DNA of 64,000 bases from Lathyrus oleraceus (taxonomy: Eukaryota > Streptophyta > Magnoliopsida > Fabales > Fabaceae). The stretch covers positions 241,837,652 through 241,901,651 of the forward strand of contig NC_066579.1 in the NCBI RefSeq assembly GCF_024323335.1. Direction: 5' to 3'. Made by a program: the position numbers and the translations under genes. The notes beneath the pieces are model-generated. The model was not told the origin of the DNA and searched no databases. It was given only the letters and a program-made list of their open reading frames with translations. Shown here piece by piece: positions 10,231 through 22,520 of this stretch. Every line of letters begins with the position of its first letter. Position 1 is the stretch's first letter.

Positions 10231-12759
10231 AATAAAAATACAACCAACAACCACCCTTCAATGGAGAACCACCCGGAATCTCCATTCTAACCCCTTCAAC
10301 CACTAACAACCGGTAATAAAAGTTCTTAGAAAATGTCAACAAACATATCGCAGAAAACAAAAGTTGAAGAGAAGAGGATCAAAGATCGAACATGTCACCC
10401 GGGGTCTCCGATGAATCTGATCGAAGCGAATCCCAGTTCCTCTTTGATGACGCGTTGATGGTGATGATGTGTGGTTGATGCGCAAGTTGCTTCGTCTTTG
10501 TTTTGGTCGAGATTCCTCGCGTTTGATCAACGTTTGTTTCATTTGACTGAACCTGAAGGTGAGTTATGGGTCTTGCATTAAACCCGGTCTTGGAGCTTTG
10601 CTGGAAGTATTGGGCCTTTGGCCAAGGCGAACAAGCAATTTCTTTATCACCCTTAAATCCGTTTTTCACCCCCATAGCCCAATCATATGTGCATTATTAA
10701 TCCCCATTAATTCCCTTAATCTTATTTTAAGTTATGTTAATCCTGATTTTTTTATTAATATGATGTTGATTTTTTTTATCTTGTCATAATCAGGACTAGA
10801 TTTTGATCATATATTAGGAATTATGTTTAATTAGGATTTAGTTTTAATTAGGAATTAATGTAGCTTAATTGACTAAATAAGTGATTTTTTATCATGTGGT
10901 TAGAAATTAGGTGTAATCATCTTTAATTTGATCTTGATTTTTTTTCCAGAATTAACTCCATAGTGGTTTAATCTTGAAATGATTAGTATAAACTTGCCAT
11001 GAGGATTTGATACTCCATGCTAATCCATTTTTTGTTGACTTAATTCACGATTGAATAATATGCTTAGTTGTTGATTCTCACCATGATTTTTCATTAGGTT
11101 AATTTTCCATTCCATTTGTCACTTACATTGTGATTAGCATATGTTCATGTTTAGATTAGGTTAAAATGTAATAGTGATTTAGATTGTCAATTTGATTTGA
11201 TTAATTTGAATTCCTAATTCATGTTTAGGTTGATTTTGATCTTTAGATTTAATACTCACTTTAATTGTCCATTTAATCGATTCATTTGGTTTGTGATCAT
11301 CTTGAATAAATTGAAAATTCCATTTCAATTTATGTGATGTATGCCTTGTGTACGTCCATGTCATTTTCCATGATCACATTATTAGTCTTTGATTGTTTGT
11401 CCATGATTAATCCATTGCCATTTGAATTGATTAAGATCTTTGAGTATGTTCACATTTGTTGCATCATTCTTACTTTCCTTGATCTCATACTAACTCCACT
11501 TGCTTGTGTGTTTACAAGACCATTGAGACTTCAAGTTCAATTCAAGTATGGATCTAATCTTTCAGAACCTTTAACCATTCATTTTGCCTTGTATTGTTTG
11601 AGGACACCATGTCACTTGGTTATTTTAGGCATGGTGTGTAGTTTATAACTTGTTTAATCTCTATCCCTTATTTTTTATTGTGTGGTTCCATCCCCCCACT
11701 ATGGGTCACATGTCCCCCTATCCCATGCAAGTTTAATAGCTTAGGTTTATTTCTTTTATAGTTTTCCATGCATGCTAACTAAAAAGATAAAATCAAACGA
11801 TAAAACAAAACCTTTCAAAAGACAGAGGCATACTTGATCCAGCGTCAAGTTGTTTTCCAAATCAAATTCACAATAGCAATGTGATTACTTGATCCAACGT
11901 CAAGTATCTTTTATCCATGTCTTCATTCTCCCTTCCAATCTCTTCTATTCTCAATCTCATCTATCTCAATCTCTCTACCTCCATTTTTCACACAGACTTT
12001 TTTACAATAAATGTCAAACAATTGATCCAACGTCAAGTTCCTTTTTCAAAATAATTTCTCAACAAACTGGAATGCAAAAATTAGGTGTATGTGCTTGTAC
12101 ACAACATTCAAGTACCTGGGTTGTCGGTTGTACCTAGCTTGAGAACCCGACACTTGACCTCATACTCAAAACATCTAATGATAACACGGATTCAATCTAG
12201 GTGCTATGACGGAGAAAAAGGGTGGTTAGGATACCATTGTCCTCTCAACTCCCAAGTATTTTGATTGTTGATCGTACTTAGTCAAGGGTCAGATACTTGT
12301 CTCCCTTTAAGTACCAATGATTAGACTTATCAAACTCATTCAAAATTCAAATCTCTGTTGGATGAAAAATAGTGGTTAGGATACTATTGTCCTCTCAACT
12401 CCCAAGTATTCGGATTGTTGAATGTACCTAGCCAAGGGTCTGATATTTATCTTCGTACTAAAATTAACCCAACCAATTAAATCAATTGTTTTCCTTAGGG
12501 CATCCTTCAAACCTTTTCAGAAAGGGCGTGTTACTTTCATTCTACTGTAAACGATGCTTAAGCCTCCATGCGTGAGCAAGTAATTTTTAACTGTTATAAT
12601 ATGATCCAAGCGCATTCATTCTACTACAAACAAACAAACACAACACTCCCATGCTCGAGCATACAGGCAAGTGAACAGTAGCACGTGAACGTCATCATTT
12701 TTCATAAAAACAACCAAACAAATACTTCTTTTGTGAGCGGAACTTCAAAGCTCTGACTT

Positions 12760-12815
12760 CCCCATTGCACGTAGGAGGATACGTAGGCACAACGGACCCA
12801 ATCCTTGGCGAGCAC
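12760..12815 (+). promoter_or_regulatory. TACGTAGGCA module in Ogre-1 LTR
   Basis: GGATACGTAGGCAC is followed by a short stem GGA-CCCAA-TCC and by TTGGCGAGCAC. The stem before the linker is weak here. It corresponds to the better paired modules in the Ogre-2 and Ogre-3 LTRs. Confidence 0.45.
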
Positions 12816-12925
12816 ATTAATTTAACACTTATTTTTTCTTCCTATCTTATTCTCATCTCATTTCCGATAGTAAACAACGTTCAGATAAACAACATCCATA
12901 TGCATTGATATAGGTAAAGGGGTTC

Positions 12926-12941
12926 CCATCGATTACGATGG
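12926..12941 (+). promoter_or_regulatory. AKTA-loop hairpin near Ogre-1 LTR end
   Basis: CCATCG-ATTA-CGATGG is a perfect six-pair stem with a four-base loop, followed by ATGTGAGGGATGCTAATACC. The same fold with different stem sequence occurs at 36860-36875, 15231-15246 (minus) and 26900-26915. Confidence 0.55.
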
Positions 12942-13095
12942 ATGTGAGGGATGCTAATACCTTCCCCTTACATAAATGACTTCTGAATCCTCTCTTGGTT
13001 AGAAATACCATTCTCTTTGGGGTTTTATCACTATTTTTCCTTTTCTTTGGAATAAATAAATTCTGATGGTGAATCTGTATTTTCGCGATGTAACA

Positions 13096-13287
13096 CTAGT
13101 AATCAAGACCTATGATGTGAGTATACATCTTGTTTTTCCATCATTCAAACTCAGTAGAATCTCCACTGAAAGTAGAAGGTCTAGCTGTATAATTGTTTCT
13201 CTCAGAGATATTGTAATCATGATTAACAACAACAAGAGGATTTGGAGTACCCCCACTTGAACCAGATATTCCAAATTCATTATCCAT
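13096..13287 (-). pseudogene. gag: SIRE-1 gag N-terminus, truncated
   Basis: On the minus strand an ATG at 13287 opens about 64 codons that resemble the start of SIRE/Maximus gag (MDNEFGISGSS..., then RPSTFSGDSTEFE and KMYTHIIGLD). A TGA interrupts it just after STEFE, where tryptophan is expected. The frame ends at 13096 where the Ogre-1 LTR was inserted, so most of gag is missing. It lies about 65 bases after the primer site. SIRE lineage assignment rests on recall of the family, not on a search. Confidence 0.65.
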
Positions 13288-13351
13288 GATAAAATATGTA
13301 TTTTTCCCAGAATCTTTTCTGCACCATTGTTAAGTGTTTAGCAAAGACGTT

Positions 13352-13363
13352 AATATGATGCCA
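13352..13363 (-). promoter_or_regulatory. Decayed primer-binding site of SIRE-1
   Basis: On the minus strand TGGCATCATATT follows the LTR end. It resembles TGGTATCAGAGC, the initiator tRNA-Met site used by plant copia elements, with several changes. Its place between LTR and gag supports the call. Confidence 0.5.
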
Positions 13364-14670
13364 ACAGAAGGTGAGAAAAACACAAGAATTGGGGGTTGAG
13401 TTGTGTTTCCTATTTAAGCATTTTTCAACTTCTTCTTCTGAAAGCTTTCAAACAGATTCTGAACACTTAGTCCATAGTCTGACTCAGAAAATCTTTGGAT
13501 AACATCTAAAGGTCCTTATCAGATTCTGAACCAAAATCTGACTTGGAGTATCATATTTAAGAGCATTGGAATACTAATGAGTAGAAGCAAGGAAAGTAAA
13601 AGCAAACACACAAGCACTTATCCTAGTTCGTCTCATAACTTGAGAATATTCAAGTCCCATTTTACTTCCAAGGGATTTCCACTATAACCAAATCTATTTA
13701 CAAATGATCAAGCACCAACAAGAGACTTCCTATACTTAAGCATACAAGCAAGAGGCTTCCTTTGCTCAAACAAACAAGTAAGAGACTTCTTTTCTCAAGC
13801 ACACAAGCAAGAGAGTTCATTTTCTCAAACACACAAGTAAGAGACTTCAAATGATTAAGCACTAAAGCAAGAGACTTTTGACTCAATAACAAATTGTAAA
13901 GAGATTTGGGTAACAACTACACTTGATATACAATCAAAGGTGTAGTCAGAATACAACTTAGAAAGACTCTAAGACTTAAGAACTTCTAAAACATACATAA
14001 TGTTAATATATTCTAAGTCTAGCAATTTTGACAAAGTAGCTTCTCTTTGAATGTCAAGTTTAAGAGTCTTGTGAAGTAGTGTATTAGTTTTCAACGTCTG
14101 GTCCTTCAGCTCCTTATAAAGATAGCAGAAAAAGATACGTTGGAGACTTTCAAAAAAAAGTTAAAATAACCTTTGTACTTGAATAAACACATCAAGAAAA
14201 TAACTTTTTGCAAGAGGAATTATCCGTTGAAGCTCAAACATCAAAGAAGAGATTTTTTATTTAAAAGTCTTCACGTGATCAAAAGGTCTCTGAGTCTGTC
14301 AGAGTTGCCTCAATTAAAGAGACTCTGCTTTAGAGGTTGACTTTCTTTAGACTTCACTCTTCAAAGGTTGATCACTCCAGAGTCTACTTTCTTGGCTTCT
14401 GAAGCTTCAGAGTTTGGATCACCAGAGGCTAACTTTATTCAGAGTTGACTTCTTCATAGTATAAATCTTCCATCAGAGCTAGAGTCTTCCGAAGTGATCT
14501 TCAGAGCCAGAGTCTGATCTTCAGATGGTGAATCCTAAGCTATTCTTCATTTGTTCTTAATCATATAATCCTGCATACTTGAACAGATGTTAGACTGCCC
14601 AATTTTCCTTTAAGTACTTTGTTATAATAAAAATCGAAGGGATATGGTATCAACCAATTTTATTCCAACA
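13364..14670 (-). mobile_element. 5' LTR of SIRE-1 (SIRE/Maximus-type copia)
   Basis: On the minus strand it starts TGTTGGAATAAAATTGG and ends in TTTTTCTCACCTTCTGT, about 1.3 kb, the usual LTR size for SIRE/Maximus. The end TTTCTCACCTTC is shared with the SIRE-2 LTR end at 28908, although the two LTRs start differently and are distinct families. A TATA-like CTTTATAAGG lies near 14105-14120. It is followed by PBS and gag in the same orientation, so this is a 5' LTR. Confidence 0.75.
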
Positions 14671-15084
14671 GATCCTTCATAGAAAACCCAAATGGATCCA
14701 ATTCAATAAAAATTTCATTGTCAACGGTAAATTTTCATACATAATCAAGGTTTTGGATTAATTTAGGTGCATGTAGGATTATTCAAGGATAAGGGATTAT
14801 GAGAATTGAATAATAATGCATTGCTACGACCGATAATTGGAAAATTATGACCGTTATTGATAGTACTATGATTACTTATATTTTAATAAGACGTTAGATT
14901 CCCTCTATTTTCCGTTATGTGAGATGTGGCTCATGTGTCCATATACCACTTCTCATCAGGAGGAGTCATAGATAGAGTCTACAATGCACCTGAAATATAT
15001 GTTGGTGTGTATGACGTTTGTGCTGAAGCAATATGTGCCTGCAGCTATTTCTACATGAAGCTAGCAGAAATATACTCAAACGTA
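14671..15084. other. Unassigned sequence between SIRE-1 and Ogre-2
   Basis: About 410 bp of AT-rich sequence between the SIRE-1 LTR start and the approximate end of the Ogre-2 LTR. I recognise nothing in it. An open frame starting at 14926 runs into the Ogre-2 LTR and does not resemble a family I know. It may be the old target sequence or a fragment of another repeat. Confidence 0.4.
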
Positions 15085-15230
15085 TGGCACACTCGAACAT
15101 ACAACAGAGTCGCCATCGAACTTTATTTATTCTCGAAGGAAAGGGAAAACATCAATAAAACCCGGGGGAAAGAGATATGTTGGGTAAGGAAGCCGGTTAT
15201 GCAGGGGGAAGGTATTAGCACCCCAAACAT

Positions 15231-15246
15231 CCATGGTACTCCATGG
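15231..15246 (-). promoter_or_regulatory. AKTA-loop hairpin near Ogre-2 LTR end
   Basis: On the minus strand CCATGG-AGTA-CCATGG, followed by ATGTTTGGGGTGCTAATACC. The six-pair stem differs from those in Ogre-1, Ogre-3 and LTR-A but the loop and flanks are alike. Confidence 0.55.
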
Positions 15247-15362
15247 GAAAAGTTTTGATTATTCTCGCTCGAATGAGTATTATATCTAAGATTACTCGCA
15301 AAAGAAATGGGGGAAAAGGAAATATAAATAGATAGAATGCTCGGTGAGGATTAGGGCCCTCA

Positions 15363-15420
15363 TGCCTACGTATCCTCATAGTGCAATGAGGAATTTAGAG
15401 CTTCGTAGTTCAAGGAACTA
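15363..15420 (-). promoter_or_regulatory. Hairpin-TACGTAGGCA module, Ogre-2 copy a
   Basis: On the minus strand CCTCAT-TGCACT-ATGAGG precedes ATACGTAGGCA. A second stem, GAGG with CCTC around GCCCTAAT, follows just downstream, then ACCGAGC. Confidence 0.5.
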
Positions 15421-16173
15421 GAGGCGGGAGATAAAAAGAATTGTGATAAAGATAGGGTCTGGACCAAAGAGTAGTGTTTTGAACTCCAACAAGGGTGGAA
15501 AGATGAACCCAAGAGTAAGGTAGGCATTTACCAGTACGTGGGCTAGTAAGTCCGCCACTATAGGGTAAAGCCAAAAAGATGAAGAAATAGGTGTTTGGGC
15601 ATAGTCCCAAACATCTCTTGGTTCACAAGGTGACGCAAGGAGGAGTACAAAGAGGTAGTGTATTTGGCTCAAAGGTAACTGGTATATCACATGGAGTGAA
15701 GGAAGGTAAAACGTGAAAGCATCATGGAAATGAATGGAATGAAGTGACCAAAGTCATAGAATTGAATATTTGGTGATAAGTGACCGAAGAAGTATTGTTT
15801 GAAACCGAAAGGTGAAAGTGTATTGGAATCCATAATAGAAGTCAGATTTGTACCATAGAGGGAAATAACTTTAACCGATACGTGGACTAGTATGACTGCC
15901 ACTATAAGGTGATTAGCCAAAAAAAGAAGGAATTAAGTGTTTGGGCATAGTCCCAAATAACTCTAGGTAGAAATGTGGACTTTACGTTAGGCGTCCTAAA
16001 AGGGTGTGTATGGAATTCCAAAGAAAGTGTATTTCGATGTCAAAGGAATAATATGTCACTGAATGAATGATTTATGATCGAAGGTAGGTAATGAATAGTG
16101 AAAGATATAAATGATGCCCTAAGGTGGAAGGAGGAATAATTAGAAGTATGCTTGCCAAGGATTCGCATCCTCG

Positions 16174-16235
16174 TGCCTACGTATTCTCATCGTGCAATTA
16201 GAAAGCCAGAGCAATCGTAGTTCGGAACCACGAGA
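16174..16235 (-). promoter_or_regulatory. Hairpin-TACGTAGGCA module, Ogre-2 copy b
   Basis: On the minus strand TCTAAT-TGCACG-ATGAGA (five of six pairs) precedes ATACGTAGGCA. The following stem is AGGAT-GCGA-ATCCT, then TGGCAAGC. Confidence 0.5.
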
Positions 16236-16801
16236 ATAGAAAGAGACACATACAGTGATGAAGAGTATAATTTGTACCAATAGAATGGTAACAGAAAGGT
16301 ATTTGTCCAAGAAACGGGGACTCATAAGACAAACCCAACTTCAGAGATTAACTGCTATGAAACGAGGAGAGAGATATTTGTCTAAGCAACGGGGACTCAC
16401 AAGACAAACACAATTCAAGGAATGATTGTAGTACTATATAGTACACAGAATAATGTATCACTGGATGGGGAACAAATAGTTCGTGACCAAATAAGAATAG
16501 TATCTTGGATCCAAGAAGGAGATAGACTCTGAATCGAAGAGCAAGGTAGGCATTCACCAGTATGTGGGATAGTAAGACCACCACTATATGGTAAAGCCAA
16601 AAACAAGGACTGAATTAGGTGTTTGGGCATAGTCCCAAACAATTCTCAATTGATGAGGTGGATTGTCACTAGATCGTCCTAAAAGGATAGACAAGGAGTC
16701 CAAGGATAAGTATGATTGATCTCAAAAAGATGGTATTGATAGAATGAATGGAGAATGATTGATTGATAAATATGGTAGCTTGCGAAGAAACTAGGTTCTC
16801 C

Positions 16802-16862
16802 TGCCTACGTATCGTTATAGTGCAAAAAGGAAATTAGAGGTTTCGTAGTTCAGCCCACTATG
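16802..16862 (-). promoter_or_regulatory. Hairpin-TACGTAGGCA module, Ogre-2 copy c (degenerate)
   Basis: On the minus strand the linker reads ATACGTAGGCA. The upstream stem is lost, and an imperfect stem formed by AGAAC and GTTTCT follows. Confidence 0.4.
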
Positions 16863-16999
16863 GCTGAAAGCAAGGTGATTAAGGAGGTAAGAAGAAATGA
16901 TAGAATGACTGAATTGAAATGAAAATAATGGAGAGATGAATTGATAAGAGACTTGACATTCGATTGATAGGAATCACACTAAAGTCTATGAATAGGGGC

Positions 17000-17345
17000 A
17001 AACACTTTGAATATTTAGGGCCTATGCCCCATACACAAAGTCACTCTAGACAAGGATAGGAGAAACTCCGTATCATCATTCCCTATTACTTAAGGCTCGT
17101 AGCGCATGATACTTTTCTTAACTGACAAGTTACTGGTGAAGAATCTTCATTGTTGATCCTTGTGTTGATGTAGATCTTGTATGAAGAAGACTTGGTAGTT
17201 TAATTGATCTGTATTGTTCTATTGTCTATGAATAAGGGAGAAAGCTTTGAATATTTAGGGCCTACGCCCCAGACGCAAAGTCTCTCTAGACGAGGATAGG
17301 AGAGACTCCGTCTCATCATTCCCTATTACTTAAGGCTCGTTTCGT
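17000..17345. repeat. Two copies of a roughly 100-bp segment in Ogre-2 LTR
   Basis: The segment from TTTGAATATTTAGGGCCTA to ATTACTTAAGGCTCGT occurs at about 17006-17102 and again about 240 bp to the right. The copies differ by several substitutions. This partial tandem duplication contributes to the unusual LTR length. Confidence 0.65.
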
Positions 17346-20300
17346 ACAATTTGAATAGTGTTTATGAAGTGTTGACCTTTGATTTATCTTGTATAATCTA
17401 CTGCTTGATGTGACTGAGGATGCCTTGATTGAAGATCTTGACTTGAGGCTTCGAGCTCCACAGCTTAGAATAAAAGTCTTATTAAGTGACCAAGGGTCTT
17501 TTGGTCACTCAATTTAGACCGTGGGATTATACAAGTTCAAAGGATTTAATTGATCAAAATTGCTTTTGATCAATTTAAATCGGAGGGTTAAAGTTTAGTT
17601 TGAAAATTAGGTTAGAACCTAATCTAATGGTTAGAATTAATCAAACTAATCTAAGGGATCATGCTATAGTTAATCAAAGTTGATTAGAAATTCTATGTTA
17701 AAAATCCTAAGGTAGCATGTGGTCATATGGATAAAATACCCAAAATTACTCTAAAGGGCAAAATGGTCCTTTTACAAAATGGTCAATTATGAAAACAAAT
17801 TCATCTCTAATTAACATCTAATTAGAAAACTACAAATGGATTAATTCCTAAAAATTCTAAAATTAACCTTTGTTTAGAAATTGTAATATGTTTTAAATCT
17901 AATTATTTCATAATTGCTAATTAAGAACTACATTAATCTTCTAGATTCTAATTAAATTCTAAAATCTAATAAAACCTAATCTTAAAAATCCTAATTAATC
18001 ACTAATTAAAAAACAAGTAACAAGATAAAACAAAAATTAAAATACAAATAAAGATGAAATGGGCCAAGGGGTGCAGACCCATGAAAGTGGTGTGAATGGT
18101 GGAACCGGCACATGGGCCTTGGCTGAAAAGCCCATGAGAATTTGTTTCAAGATAGGGGTGCATGGTTGAACTTGGTGGTGTGAGGTCCTGAATGCAAATG
18201 GGCCCAATCTTGAGCCAGCCCAAAAGAGAATGTTGACCTGGCCTTGGTCAACACCTTTGAATGTGGCAAAACGCGCGCCCTTCTCATCTGACTGTCCTGA
18301 CTCCATTGGAAATGAACTCCACAGCGGGCCACCGCGCCGGCCGTCGCGCCCAGCGGCGGTTGCTACCAAAACCTGAATTGAAGCCACCAAAACACTCCTT
18401 CAATCACGCTCTACCCTAATCCACTGTCAATTTTGAGCAAGGATTGTCCTAAGACCCTAACCGAAGCTAAACGTAATAAGAACCCTAGCCACCTAAACCC
18501 AAATTACATCCTGGAAACGTTGATTCAAAGCCCCTGGGATTGGGGATTTGGTTCTTCTCCTAAAACCCTACCTTCTAAGCACAAGACTTAGAAGAAATGA
18601 ATGGAACAAAGAACTCACCATGGCCGGAGATTTTGCCGGAGTCAGGTAATGGCTTGTATATCCTTGCTTCTGGTTCATTTGTCACTTCTTCTTCTTAATT
18701 TTGATCCTTCTTATTCTTTTTCTTTAGGATTAAGAGTGAGATAACTTGAGGAGGTTTTAGCACAAGCAGGTTTGAAGCTCTAATGGTGAGCTTCAACTGC
18801 TTCTAGAGAGTGCGTGTGGTGAGGGTGAGAGAGGGATTTGAGTTGCTTTTAGTAATTTTCAGAATGATAATTGCCAAGGCCTTGAAATGATGGAGGTAAT
18901 GGTGATTTATAGTAGTTAGATTTGGATTAGGGTAGGTTTGGAGTTAGTTATTAGGAGGTTAGGAATTATCTTAGGAAACTGTTAGAATGAACTCAGTGAG
19001 TTTGCAGCTAACTCACTGAGTTGGGAAGTTAGTTAGTGAGTTAGGGCTTTGTTAATTGGTTTGTTAAGTAATTAATTTGACTGGCAAATGCAGGGGGATT
19101 CCAAGTGGATTTAACATGGGTAATGACCTGCTGAGCAGGTTTACTCTCTACTGCCAACTATTAGTGACTTGTGAGCAATGTTGTGTTTTGCCAATGCCTT
19201 ACAAGCTCAAACATGTGTGTTCTGATTTCCTTTTCCCTTCATATTATCCCACTGGTTTTACTGCAGAGTTTGCACATGTTATGTATTGCAGGTTTTGGGA
19301 ATGAGTGGAGAAAATCATAGCAGGAAATTCAATGAGCCAAAGTAGTCAAACTTCCAATGGTGCAGTCTGGTCACGGTTTGGCTTGTGAGGTGCAAGGATC
19401 TTACAAGTATGGCCTAAGCTTACAACAGGTTTGAGTTTGCTTTGAGTTAGTGCTGGCTTGGTCTCATTCCCCTGTTGCAATTCCTGCTCCAATTTGGTTA
19501 GATCCTATAGCTAACAGTTGAATTACTTTGATGAAGGCTTGGAACTGAAGTGAGTTATGTTCTTTTAGCCATTGATGGTGAGTTGTTTTATTGGTTTGTG
19601 AAGTAGTCACAATTATTTATGAATGCTTGGAATGTATGGTTAATGAAATGGGTGTATGTTGGCATTATGTTGGTTGGTATGTAATTGTCTACCATTGGAC
19701 TGTGTTGAAACATGTCATAATGTTGGAGGTTGTTATGGTTTGCTTTACATTTATGTCTTCCCTTGTATGAACCACACTAGACTGTTGTAGATTGCTGAAC
19801 AGGGTGGTGGTTTTGGCATTGCTTGGCACACTGCAGGGTTAGGCTTATGAATTGATGTTGTGAATGGTAGATTCATCTCTGGTTTAGTTTTGTTTTGTCA
19901 CAATGCTTTGGCAGGTTAAGTTGAATTAATGATGTGTGGTTTAATTCCAATGTTATTGACTTAGCAGGGTTTATAGGCAGATGATTAGGTGTTGATTTGG
20001 TTTGTGGATCCTATTTGGCTAGTGCCACGATGATGCTTTTGACTTTCTTTTACAAGATGTTTGGCCAATGCTTCTGGCTTGGTGATTTTCCTCATCTGCT
20101 ATCATTTGGATGTTGCCTCCTTCATGTTTGGTTGATGTTGGATAACAGGGGTGTTGGTTTGTTGGCTAGCTTAACATTGATGCATGTGCTTGGACTGTTA
20201 CTGATTTCTTGTGATTGGTTTAATGCTTGGTTGAGGTATGCAATGTTGTAAGTCTGAATCTTGACTTGGTTCTGCAGGGTCATTGCAGAATGATAAGCTT

Positions 20301-20844
20301 GATGCTTGGAACTTGTCATTATGTTGCTAATTGTTACAATGTCATGTTGTGATGCAGGATTTGCTGCTGGATGCACTAAAAAATGAATGAAAATAATTAT
20401 CTTGTTGTAGAACCATGTGTCATGCCTTATTTGTCATTCATGTGTTACATGTATGCACAGTTTTCTCATGATTCTAGTGCATCCTGGTTAGTGTACATTG
20501 CACCCTATGTTGCTCTAATTTATGCTAGTATGGTTCTACAATGTTGTTGCATGCTTTGCTCAATTCTGCAACATGTATGATAGGAATTAAGTGACTTGGC
20601 TCATTGTTCCTAACCTCACTCATGTGTTTCCTTTTGCCTAGATTCAACCTTGATTTGGTTTTGTACAACATGGTGTCTCCAAATGTATGTTACTAGGTTG
20701 GTTGGCATGGTTATGCACATGGAAAATGATGATTGAACCAAGACTTGCAACATAACCAAGGTTGGAATTCGAAAGCATACAAGGACCAAAATTTGATCTT
20801 AAGATTGGAATTAGAACTAGGACTTAGGGTTTTGGAAGATTGGG

Positions 20845-20905
20845 TTGACTTTTGTCAAAGTTGACCAAAAAGTCAACTATTGACCAAAGTCAACATTTGG
20901 TCAAA
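20845..20905 (-). promoter_or_regulatory. W-box cluster in Ogre-2 LTR
   Basis: Seven TTGAC/GTCAA cores occur in about 60 bp, on both strands, about 1.1 kb from the LTR start. They resemble the arrays in Ogre-3 and could be bound by WRKY factors. Confidence 0.4.
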
Positions 20906-21971
20906 GTTTATTTTCTTGTATTTTTCTCATGTAATGGGCACTTGTATGATTATACAGTGAATGTGATTCATATTTTGGATGAAATTGATTAAAAATGGGT
21001 TGAAAGTGGTTTTCAAATTGTTTTTTATTTCTACATGTATGCTTGAATTTGGAATAAAATAATCATGACTTGTCTTATAAATGGAATGAACCTATTAACA
21101 TGGTTAATGGACAAAACTATGACTTGATGGAGTAAGGTTAAGGCTTGAATGAAACACTAACCATGAATCAAGAGACATGACCCCCAAGGTTTTAGTGGTT
21201 TAGATAGACAATGTTATGAATGCACCAACAATTCATAGGCAAAACAATAAGGCATGGGGACTAATATGGATTGGATTCAGGACCAATGAAAACAAACCAA
21301 CAAGGACCAAGTACTTGGAGTGATCAAGTGAAATGACAAGGGTGGAGCCAAGCATGGAAGCTATGGGACCATAGGCTTGAGCCAAGACAAAAGGATAAGG
21401 ATACAGGTGGTGGCAATCAGTCAATGGGTGAAAGGTGGATGGAGTTAGGGTTTTAGATGTCTCCAAATGGAAAGTCAAGCCACAAAGTCCATCAAGACCA
21501 TTCCCTACTTGATTAGGGTTTCCATGAAGCCTACTTCTTAAGCAAGTCCTTTGAACCAAACCATATGCTTCAATAACAAGTCTTCCAATGTATGAACCTT
21601 CTTTAGGGTTTTGATGGCCAAGACAAGGCCTATTAACACTCCAAAGGATCCCACGATCACACCATCAAGAGCTAGGGTTTTGAAGACCCCTGAGGATTGC
21701 TTAGGTAGCCCCTTATTGAATTCATACCTCCACCATCAAAGAATCAGGGTTTCACATCCCCTATGCTTTGATGAAAGTCCAAATCACACTTTTCAAGTTA
21801 TTACACATGTAAACCCTAGCTCCATAAGCCAAGAATTTTGAATCTATGGTGATCCCCTAATGGAATGAATGATGCTTATGCACGAGTTATTAATGTATGC
21901 AACTGATCCCCAAGGCAAGTGGTTGGATGGAAATATGAAAAAAAATGAAGGGCGATTTTTGGGGTACAACA

Positions 21972-22520
21972 ACTGCCCCTATTTAATCTTCTTGAACCTG
22001 AATACAGGAATTGCAGAAGATTTTCAGGTATTTGAGGTGGAAGAGGATTAAATACCGACGTATCCAAAAATTTGCTTGAACGGGTGGTCGCACTATCGAT
22101 ATATGCTTTTGATATTTGTGGGGAAGTCATGGCGGAGATCATGATATGCATGTTGCATGATGTATGCTTTATTTTCATGATGCATGGATGATAGGCAGAT
22201 TTTATTCATAGGGTATGGTTCTTTATTATGGTGGAAACTCTGACTCGTCATTGATTGTCAAAGGGTTGATATTGCGGGATCCAGGTGGTAACACTGTTGT
22301 TAATGATTCACCTGTCTGATGGAGAATATCTGGATACAAAAAAAACCAACAGGGCAGTCATTTAGATGTCACAGTGTTTAAGAAAAACAGTTTTTGAATT
22401 ACCGGTCATCTTTTAAGTTCGTCGGGATTTTACAGCAATGCATAATGTTTTCCTTTAGTATAGCTTTTATTATTGTTCGTCGGGATCACAACTTGGCATC
22501 CTTCTTACCCCTCATTCATT
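21972..22520 (-). mobile_element. Polypurine tract and 3' UTR remnant of Ogre-2
   Basis: On the minus strand AAATAGGGGCAGT ends next to the LTR start at 21971. The rest is non-coding 3' UTR. ATCCCGACGAAC-like phrases occur on the minus strand at about 22414-22427 and 22478-22491, matching the CATCCCGACGAACC of the Ogre-3 3' UTR at 42433. Near 22520 the sequence passes into LTR-A with no LTR or target duplication, so Ogre-2 has lost its internal region and 5' LTR. Confidence 0.65.

Larger units (their letters stand above)
2957..13095 (+). mobile_element. 3' LTR of Ogre-1, split by Copia-1
   Basis: The LTR starts with TGCCATACC right after the polypurine tract. It ends near TGTAACA at 13095, where minus-strand SIRE gag sequence begins. 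Without Copia-1 (5262-10230) it is about 5.2 kb, normal for Ogre. Landmarks near the end match other Ogre LTRs here: GATACGTAGGCAC (about 12779), a hairpin at 12926-12941, ATGCTAATACCTTCCCC and a decayed TGGTGAATCT at 13067. It has no genes. The stretches 2957-5261 and 10231-13095 are AT-rich LTR sequence. The left TSD is outside the window; CTAGT at 13096-13100 is the right-hand candidate. Confidence 0.8.
15085..21971 (-). mobile_element. 3' LTR of Ogre-2 (Tat/Ogre gypsy)
   Basis: On the minus strand it starts TGTTGTACCCC at 21971 right after a polypurine tract and ends around 15085. At about 6.9 kb it is long even for Ogre; I saw no clear inserted element. It carries W-boxes (20845-20905), three TACGTAGGCA modules (15363-15420, 16174-16235, 16802-16862), an AKTA-loop hairpin (15231-15246), GGGTGCTAATACCTTCCCC and TGGCGACTCT at 15106-15115. 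It has internal duplications: the GGTGTTTGGGCATAGTCCC phrase at about 15590, 15940 and 16620, and a block at about 17000-17105 and 17229-17345. No coding gene is present. Confidence 0.75.

Noticed and set aside
5257..10235. Target site duplication for Copia-1
   Set aside because: CAACT on the left and AATAA on the right do not match; the right LTR end may be damaged.
14926..15258. 110-residue plus-strand frame as a possible host gene
   Set aside because: About half of it lies in the end of the Ogre-2 LTR, and I recognise no domain.
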